The notes beneath the pieces are model-generated. The model saw only the letters and a list, made by a program, of their open reading frames with translations. It made no database searches and had not been told where the DNA came from. The position numbers and the translations under genes were made by a program. Shown piece by piece: positions 57,502 to 64,000 of a stretch of DNA of 64,000 bases (position 1 is the stretch's first letter; each line of letters begins with the position of its first letter). This DNA is from Adiantum capillus-veneris (taxonomy: Eukaryota > Streptophyta > Polypodiopsida > Polypodiales > Pteridaceae). The stretch is taken from positions 79,762,384 through 79,826,383 of the forward strand of contig CM043944.1 of NCBI GenBank assembly GCA_014529385.2, read 5' to 3'.

Positions 57502-58364
57502 GCCAAAGGCATGACAATGTATTCGTAAAGACCAAATGTGGTGCGAAAAGCGGTCTTTACAATGTCTTGATCAACTATCCTTATTTGTTGATAGCCACTT
57601 TTTAGGTCAATCCTACTGAAGTAGGTCGATCCTTGTAGCTTATCAAATAGGTCTTCTACCCGTGGAACGGGAAACCTATTTTTGATAGTGATCCTATTTA
57701 GTGCTCTATAGTCGACACACATACGATATGTGCCGTCTTTGTTTTGCACTAGTAGCCCAGGTGAGCAAAATGGAGATGAGCTTCGCCTAACCATACCCTT
57801 CTCAACTAACTCATGCACTTGCCGCATAATCTCTTCTTGTTGAGCTTGAGAAACTCTATAAGGAGGTTTGTTAGGCGGTGAACTTCCTGGAAGAAGTTCA
57901 ATTGCATGGTCATCATTACCTCGTTTAGGAGGTAGCTCACAAGGGATGTCGTCAATAAAAACATCTTGAAACCCCTTGAGGAAATTGGATAACTCTAATT
58001 CCTTTTGGTTGCTTTTATTTTCTTTTGCTAAAGCATTAGGTTCATTTTGAGAGCCTTTAAAAAAAATCATGTACACAGAAATTGAGCTCTTTATTGACTT
58101 GTTGAAAGCTGGTGTATGTACAATGGGGATGGTGTTACCTATTTCCTTAGCATCTATATACATGTCTTTTTCCCTGAACTTAAAGGAGATTCTCCTTTCA
58201 GGAAATTTAACATCGGCAGCCAGGCGGTCAAACCATGGTGCCCCTAGGATTACATCCTCATGCTTGAGAGGAGAGATAAAGAATTCCTCTTTGTCCACAT
58301 AGCCTTGGACATGAAGTGACTGAAGCTTCTTGCCCCTTGAAGGCACTGTCTGCGGGTACGACAT
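57498..58364 (-). pseudogene. pol: Protease end and RT N-terminal half of element C
   Basis: Starts in protease C-terminal sequence ([13 protein letters not shown]) and continues with the RT fingers: [34 protein letters not shown] and [15 protein letters not shown]. Ends VMPLA: one T is missing from the usual MPFGLTNAP codons near 57507, producing the frameshift into the next frame. Confidence 0.83.
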
Positions 58365-59178
58365 CTCCCATCTCGTAGGATTGTATGCCTAGCTTGGTGG
58401 CCAACTCTATAGATATAAAATTGTGAGTAGAACCAGGGTCAAAGAGAATAAAAGCATAATGTTCTCTTACCTTTCCCCAAGCATGGCATAGAGGAGATCC
58501 TTTGTGGTGAGTTTGGTGAGTCTCCTCCTCTTGGATTTCAACCAAGGAAGCTCTGGGAGGATCTTGGCAGTTTTTCTTTTGGGGACAAGTGCAGTACGCA
58601 TGCCCTCGTTCACCGCACTTGAAACATCGGTTATCCTTACGATAACGCTCAAGCTCTTCAGGAGAGAGTTTATTCTTACCTTTGTAAACTCCCTTCTCTT
58701 TAGCTTTGTTGGAGTTGCCCTTAGGAGACTTTTGGACATTGTCCTTCCCCTTAGGCTCATTGGAACCCTTGTTTTCCGGGGGCTTATTATTTCTTTTAGC
58801 CCCCGTTTGGAAATTGATTCGAGAGGCCACCATAGTGTGGTGTATTACCACCGATATGGTACGTGGCCTTTGGGAGTTGACATACTCAGCCATTTCTTCG
58901 GTTAAGCCCGCACAAAACTGTTGCTTTTGCTCTCCAAAATCCAACTTTTTGAAGACAGTGGCTTTGAGTTGTAAGTCCCAAAACTTGTCTACATATTTGT
59001 GGATGGATTCATTGGGAGAGAGCTTTAAGCTTCGCCATTCGGTGAGTACTTTGTCTTTGGCATCGGTGGCCAACCACTGCTTCATAATGGAAGCTCTTAA
59101 AGCTTTCCATGTTCGAGGAGCTTCACCCTTGGCTCGTAGGCTAGACCACCATTGTCTGGCGGACTTTTGAAAGTGCAT
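58258..59178 (-). pseudogene. gag: Gag capsid part, zinc knuckle and protease start of element C
   Basis: RQWWSSLRAKGEAPRTWKAL begins the retrotransposon Gag region. QQFCAGLTEEM is near residue 85, a Lys/Asn-rich linker follows, and the zinc knuckle CFKCGERGHAYCTC is near 190. The protease start FILFDPGSTHNFIS has Pro where Ser/Thr is expected (D-P-G). A shift then moves protease into the overlapping frame 58364-57498. Confidence 0.8.
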
Positions 59179-60071
59179 AGCTACATGGCATAGCTTAGAG
59201 GACTCCGTGAAGCCCTCATCTCCAAACGCCGATCGAATTGTTGGATAAAGGCCAAGACTTTGTCCGTAGCACCAAAGGTACCATCATAGGTAAGGAAAGA
59301 GATTCTCTTCCCTCCCTCTTTGAATTTCTTCAACTTGGACGACCTCTTCCATGCGGCATAGGATTTCCTATGGCCTCTTCTTTTTGATGGTTCAAAGGTT
59401 GCACCATCACTTTCTTCAGAAGGTGAAGAATTTGAAGAAGGTGGAGAAGAGGGTGACCTCTTTCTTGCCTTTTTCTTTTCTTGATCTTTGTCTTATTCAC
59501 CATAGCTTTCATAATAGGAAGAGGATGAAGAAGATGGAGAAGAGAGTGTCCTCTTTCTCGCCTTTTTCTTCTCTTGCTTTTTATCATCCCTCTTTGAATT
59601 ATGGCATGGAGAAGAGTGTGATGGTCTTCTCCGCTTTGGTGGTGATGGAGAGCGTTTAGCCCGCCGTCTTCGTGGAGCCATCTCCGCCGAGGTGGCGGGA
59701 GACTCGCTTCTTTCTCATTCCTTCGGTGAAAGCTCTTGAGTTCTCCTTTGGGAAGGAGATGCATCATCAAGAAGTAAATTCTTGAGCCCTTCATATGGAT
59801 TCTCTTCTTCTTCCCGAATATGAGAGAGACCTCTTTTGGTAGTCTCACAAGGAGGCTTCCTAGGTGTTCTCTCGTCATGGTGATGAGCTTGGAGAATCCC
59901 GTGAGCACGGAGCTGCCGTTGCACTTCACTTTGGAGAGATGGATTGCCCATGGCTTGTTGAAGCCTAGAAACAAGATAGCTAACAAGCATTGAAGCATCA
60001 TTAGTAGCTTGCTCATGAGCAAAATAAAAGTTATCAACATTAATTTGACTCTCTTTACTATTGTCAGCCAT
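59179..60071 (-). pseudogene. gag: Gag N-terminal part of element C
   Basis: ATG 60071 (MADNSKESQINVDNFYF), running to about 59715, then stops and shifts. A Lys/Arg/Ser-rich basic stretch is read in another frame at 59681-59493 (PPRRRR-type, SPSPPKRRR). The region 59179-59330 joins to the capsid frame. Frames change at least twice, so no full Gag is made. Confidence 0.65.
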
Positions 60072-60488
60072 TCTAACAACTTTTAGGTGTAAACTTTTTA
60101 GGTGTACTTTGGCACTTCAAGCCCTAGTTGCTACTCCTCTTTACCCCTTTAGAAAAAGAACTCAAGCTACTGTACCCGCGGCTCGAATACCATTAATTGC
60201 AAGGAATAGAAGAGAGGGTCTTTCGACACAAAAACAGTACCGGCTCCTGTCAAGCTTCTAATAGCTCAATAGTGGTTAAGCCGTAGCCAAGCCCCGTAGG
60301 ACTCCACTATTAAGACCATAGCTCTCGACGGTGATGCCCCGTTAACTGCACGAAGGCAGGCACACTGCAAGGCTGAAAAATCCCTATTCTACTTACTCAA
60401 AGGCAATTAATAATACCAACCATTTGTAGCTAGCTTGAGGACCTCCCTTCTTGAGCAAGAAAAGAGAAACCTTGAGCTCTGATACCAA
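60072..60488 (-). other. Element C leader with Met-tRNA-type PBS
   Basis: PBS TGGTATCAGAGCTCAAGG at 60487-60470 on the - strand, one base from the LTR, matches the plant initiator Met tRNA type exactly in its first twelve bases. The rest is untranslated leader. Confidence 0.85.
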
Positions 60489-62074
60489 TGTAACATTTAA
60501 TGGCCTAATAACTTTTGTGTAGCAGAAATTAACATGAACATAGTGGGCCTTTCATTAGAATAGATTCCTAATGAGAATTACAAGAGTGCTTGGGTGGAGA
60601 GAGCAACAAAAAGCATAACACCTAGTTAGATAGCATCGACAATACTTTCAAAAGAGATAGAAATTAAGCTAATGACAACAGTTGAGGACCAGATTTGCAT
60701 GGAGCCGGTCCCCTCTCCAAAAGGCTTTGTATTATGGTTTCTCCCATCAATAGATACATTGTACAATACAATTCTTTGTGTTCCTTCAAGACTAGCTAGT
60801 GCAATGAAGATGAAAGCTTCATGCACTAAGAAAAACACTTAACAAACACAACTTTAACTATCCCCGTTCTCAGACCCAAGACCTCACACACCTTCGAAGA
60901 TGGTGAGAGCTAGCAGGGTATTAGAGTAGATTGAGAGGAAGAAGGAGTATCTTACGAGAAAGATGTACATCTCCTCACATAATCACTCATATTAGCATAG
61001 CTTAGCTTAGTAATTAGCTTGGTAGAGGAGATGAGAAAGCATTGAAGCTTGGCTCTTGGTTGGATTTGCATCCACATGCCAAGAGAGTGTTGATGTAGGC
61101 TTCTATCTCACAAGCTTGGAGTAGGTGATGAGCTCTCCATTAAAGCTTGGGAAGAGATAGTCTTCTTTGCTTCAAACATAGCTTGTCTGTGAGTGTGTGT
61201 GTGATAATACCTTGCAAAAATCATCCCCCTCTCTCCCTTGGGCGAGCCCCCTTGCCATTTTCTCTTCCTGCAGCCTCATTGGCCCTCCCCAAGTCAAGCC
61301 AATCACAATTAAGCAGCATAAGTGATAGCCTTCTGACATGTGTCCCCCTTTCCCCTTTTGTGAGAGCTTTAGGTAATTAAATAATTAAACTAAAGTCTCA
61401 TTGGACCCCTTTGCCTCTTGGCCAATAGGAATCAGGCACGCCATGGGGCTCCTGATTGCTCATTGGACCCCTTGGGAGACTGCCCAATAGTCTTCTAGGA
61501 GACTTAATTCTCATTGGTTTCTTTTATTAAATGTTTTTAAATTAATTAAACTAGATTTACTCTAGCTTAATTCTCATTGGTCCACTTCAAGGGTCATGCA
61601 ATAGGAATTGGGCACACCTTGTGGGCATCTGGGCTAGGGAGCTGACATGTGTCCCTAATTCCCTTTGTGTAAAGGGTCTTGTGTGTGTGTGTGTGTGGCT
61701 TTCGCTCATCCCCTAGAAGAAGGGCTCGCCCCCTCCCATGCAGGGATGTGCAAAGTCTTTTAGGGCACACACAAAGCATCCAATTTTCCCTAGGGTTGAC
61801 CTTTGGACACTACCTTTGAATTTTGGAACCTTATCATTTTGGAAGTCTTAATGGGCTGAACCTTAGGGTCTTTTTAGCCCATTGTTGCACTTGGATCTTT
61901 TGCAGATGGCCCCCCCTTTGGATCCCTATTTTCCCTCCTTTGGATCCCTACTGTGGCCGGTCTGCTAGCTTAACCAATATTCTAGCTTTTTCTCCCCTGG
62001 CACTTTCCCACATTAAATGATCAGTTTAATATGAGAAAATCATTTAGGAGAGTTAGATATTGATTATTATGACA
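60489..62074 (-). repeat. Element C LTR (5' LTR in element sense)
   Basis: 1586 bp, matches 53203-54790. TSD gaatt follows at 62075-62079. Confidence 0.92.
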
Positions 62075-62320
62075 GAATTAGTCGCAAATGGCTTCATCAA
62101 GATAGTGTATGTTCCATCTGCAGAAAATTGGGAAGACTTTCTCACCAACTTTGTGCCCGCCACTAAACAAACAGCTTCATCGCGTAATTTGAGTTTGATC
62201 CCTACCGGATGAACTTCTCATTGAGGGGGGATAGCATGTATCTACGACATGGCTACTTCGCAAAGCTGTTTTGTTCATCAATCTCAATGTTACAACGAGA
62301 AGTCCACCCTTAAGGGGGGA
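62075..62320 (+). pseudogene. pol: Copia pol end and polypurine tract
   Basis: Sense resumes at the TSD: LVANGFIKIVYVPSAENWEDF, the usual end of copia RNase H/pol, stopping near 62212. The PPT taagggggga (62311-62320) abuts the 3' LTR. Confidence 0.85.
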
Positions 62321-62654
62321 TGTAAAAGTAACTTATGATTATAATAAGTGTAAACTTCCTTTCCACCTACCTGTATTCCCTAATTCCCACATGGACCCCT
62401 TTTACCTATGCAAGCCTCAACATGTGTCTATTCCCACCTACCTATAATTCCCATGTGATGGATAATCCTCACTCCCTCAACTTGTAGATAAATCCCATTA
62501 GCTGCCCTCATTTGTAACAAGGTCTTCACTCTCCATTCAAGTGCAATCTATTGTCATTGCTCTATTTCTATCTTGCACTCTCTTATGTCTTGACATTAGC
62601 ATATTAAGTAATAGTGATATTAATCACATTTAAGTTAATCTCTAAGTTCTCACA
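62321..62654 (+). repeat. Copia 3' LTR
   Basis: 334 bp, tgtaaaagtaac to gttctcaca, followed by the TSD atgcc (62655-62659). Confidence 0.95.
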
Positions 62655-62659
62655 ATGCC

Positions 62660-63330
62660 ACCCCAATCAGCTCTTCATGGCAGCTGCCCAGATCATGAAT
62701 TGCAGGAGCCCGTGGTGCTAGCCAGTTGCGGCTAGTCTTTTGCTGGAGCCGCCTTTACACTCACATCCACACACAAATGCAAAGCAGAAATACTGTCGAC
62801 GGCGGTCAGCTGCATGACGTGGACACGGAGCAGCTGCCGCCGGACGAGAATTAGATGCCGCCGTCTGGGCCATATTCGACGACCGTTTGGACCGTTTGTG
62901 ATACACTGAATTTATGCAATCATATCAAAGAATAGTAGGGACATAATCCACAATTGGAGAGTAAATGAGGATTAAGCATGAGCTAGAAATCAACATTAGG
63001 GGCTACAATGTTTGCCATAAATATTTTCCTTTTGGTTGACCACTTGAACAAGATGTGCAACACATCATTGATGTCGTTAAAGGTAGTAAACCCATAAGCA
63101 AGACACATTCTTGGCTTCATTTCATTGTATCTTCGAGTATACTACATGAACTTGAAAACAAATCATGGACTCATGACTTATGGACATGATATCACAATCA
63201 TCATCAAGTATTAGTTATGTGAAAAAATTGACGTGAAGAAGGTGCCACTTGAGAAAAGATTCATATTTCTTAAGAAGAAATTTCAACATGAAAATCTCAA
63301 AATGTTTAGCGCAACCTTTTACCGCGTTTT

Positions 63331-63332
<2 letters not shown>
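62660..63332. other. Unassigned right flank of the copia insertion
   Basis: A moderately GC-rich part (62660-62890) followed by AT-rich sequence. No domain or splice-supported gene recognised. Continuous with sequence ending at 11536 before insertion. Confidence 0.5.

Positions 63333-63416
<84 letters not shown>
63333..63416. repeat. (AG)42 microsatellite
   Basis: 84 bp of uninterrupted AG dinucleotides. Confidence 0.95.
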
Positions 63417-63418
<2 letters not shown>

Positions 63419-63496
63419 CAAAATGGGTTGGCCAAAGAAGAGAGAGGGGATAGGGGGGTCAGTTTTTGGTATTTCAAATATTATTGCATTTATTAC

Positions 63497-63660
63497 TGTT
63501 GGAGCTTTATAGAGAGCCCACAATTATGCTATATATAGCTAGGAGTCCCCACTATGTATATGTACTCAGTGTGTGCTCTACACACACTTTGGGGATTGCA
63601 TATGATGGTGTCGTCTCTCTCCCCTATCGTGTACCTGCAATCTCTCCCTCCGGTTCAACA
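63497..63660 (+). repeat. Putative 5' LTR of another, short-LTR copia element
   Basis: Begins TGTTGGAGC, the common copia LTR start, contains tatatata (63530-63537), ends ttcaaca, and is directly followed by tggcaccagagc. 164 bp. No second copy is in the window, so the ends rest on TG...CA and the PBS. Confidence 0.5.
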
Positions 63661-63676
63661 TGGCACCAGAGCACAA
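63661..63676 (+). other. Putative PBS after the short LTR
   Basis: tggcaccagagcacaa differs from the Met-type TGGTATCAGAGC at two positions. It is a variant common in copia elements. Confidence 0.5.
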
Positions 63677-64000
63677 TCCTCAATGAAGCTAAGTAGTTTT
63701 TATCTTCCTACTGCTCGTAATAATAAATTTCCTTGTGGACTTGTATTGTGGCATGGTCACACAAAATTTAATAAGTTTTTTGCTTGCTAATTAAGATTAG
63801 TGAGATGGATTTTTTAAGGGAGCGGTAAACTCTGCAAGTCATACAGAGATGAACGATGGAGTTTTGCACCCTTGTAATCCCCGCTTATGACTTGTCCACC
63901 CTACAACAACCTATGGCTTGTTTTCCCTTTGCACCCATGTAAGCTCATGGCTTGTCCACCTACAACAGCTCTATGGCTTGTCTGATCTAGTATTTCCTAT
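63677..64000 (+). other. Start of internal region after the short LTR, with ctatggcttgt repeats
   Basis: A short frame near 63683-63790 resembles a copia leader or first Gag residues but is too short to assign. From 63888, four imperfect repeats of (c)tatggcttgtccaccctacaac follow to about 63983. Confidence 0.4.

Larger units (their letters stand above)
53203..62074 (-). mobile_element. Element C: Ty3/gypsy chromovirus, 8872 bp
   Basis: LTRs 53203-54790 and 60489-62074, TSD gaatt (53198-53202, 62075-62079). On the - strand the PBS TGGTATCAGAGCTCAAGG (60487-60470) lies next to the right LTR, followed by gag, protease, RT, RNase H, integrase and chromodomain. Met-type PBS plus chromodomain identify a chromovirus. 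Several single-base breaks inactivate it. It splits the copia RNase H, whose sense is restored when the element and one TSD are removed. Confidence 0.92.
11542..62654 (+). mobile_element. Ty1/copia retrotransposon split by three nested insertions
   Basis: Identical-length LTRs (11542-11875 and 62321-62654, 334 bp, about nine differences) are flanked by a perfect 5-bp TSD, atgcc (11537-11541 and 62655-62659). Native parts are 11542-13005, 19553-22028, 52422-53202 and 62075-62654, counting each TSD once. Subtracting the inserts leaves about 5288 bp. The order is LTR, Met-type PBS, gag, protease, integrase, RT, RNase H, PPT, LTR, which is the copia order. Coding sense resumes in frame at each join. 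It carries at least one in-frame stop and two frameshifts, so it is no longer autonomous. Confidence 0.93.

Overview
The window looks like nuclear DNA from a land plant with a large, repeat-rich genome. Long LTR retrotransposons of the Ty1/copia and Ty3/gypsy types sit beside CACTA (En/Spm) DNA transposons that carry plant-type Tnp2, DUF4218, DUF4216 and Ptta/En/Spm domains and GT-AG introns. The species cannot be told from the sequence. No ordinary host gene, rRNA gene or CRISPR array was recognised; almost everything is transposon, mostly decayed.

Layout. (1) 1-~3290: the 3' half of a decayed Ty3/gypsy chromovirus on the + strand (RT, RNase H, integrase, chromodomain, PPT, start of the 3' LTR). 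(2) ~3480-10250: a decayed CACTA region. A Tnp2 transposase gene lies on the - strand; a TNPA-like gene lies on the + strand behind a 1.1-kb array of CTAATTAG and CCAAT palindromes; the right end has GCGGTAAT-type subterminal repeats. (3) 10251-11541: unassigned sequence with a 156-bp tandem duplication. (4) 11542-62654: one Ty1/copia element (5-bp TSD atgcc, 334-bp LTRs) blown up to 51 kb by three insertions. Removing them leaves about 5.29 kb, a normal copia size, and the polyprotein reading runs on across each insertion point.

The three insertions are all on the - strand. Element A (13006-19552) has LTRs, a gag and an unrecognised second ORF but no RT or integrase. Array B (22029-52421) is a Tat-like gypsy element with dual RNase H, present as LTR-int-LTR-int-LTR-int-LTR with one outer 4-bp TSD. 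Element C (53203-62074) is a chromovirus with Met-tRNA-type PBS, chromodomain and a 5-bp TSD. A 5376-bp CACTA element (45023-50398) was later inserted in the leader of the third B unit. The other two B units preserve the exact empty site, giving a clean 3-bp TSD (tag).

How the parts relate. A and B share a gag family, an identical 17-base PBS and a 4-bp TSD, so A is a plausible non-autonomous partner of B-type elements. The inserted CACTA element lost the catalytic core of its transposase but keeps two spliceable genes. (5) 62655-64000: the other flank of the copia insertion, an (AG)42 tract, and what looks like the 5' LTR and PBS of another short-LTR copia element.

Limits. Identifications come from reading motifs by eye, without database searches. 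Some ORF ends are frameshift-limited, and difference counts are by eye.
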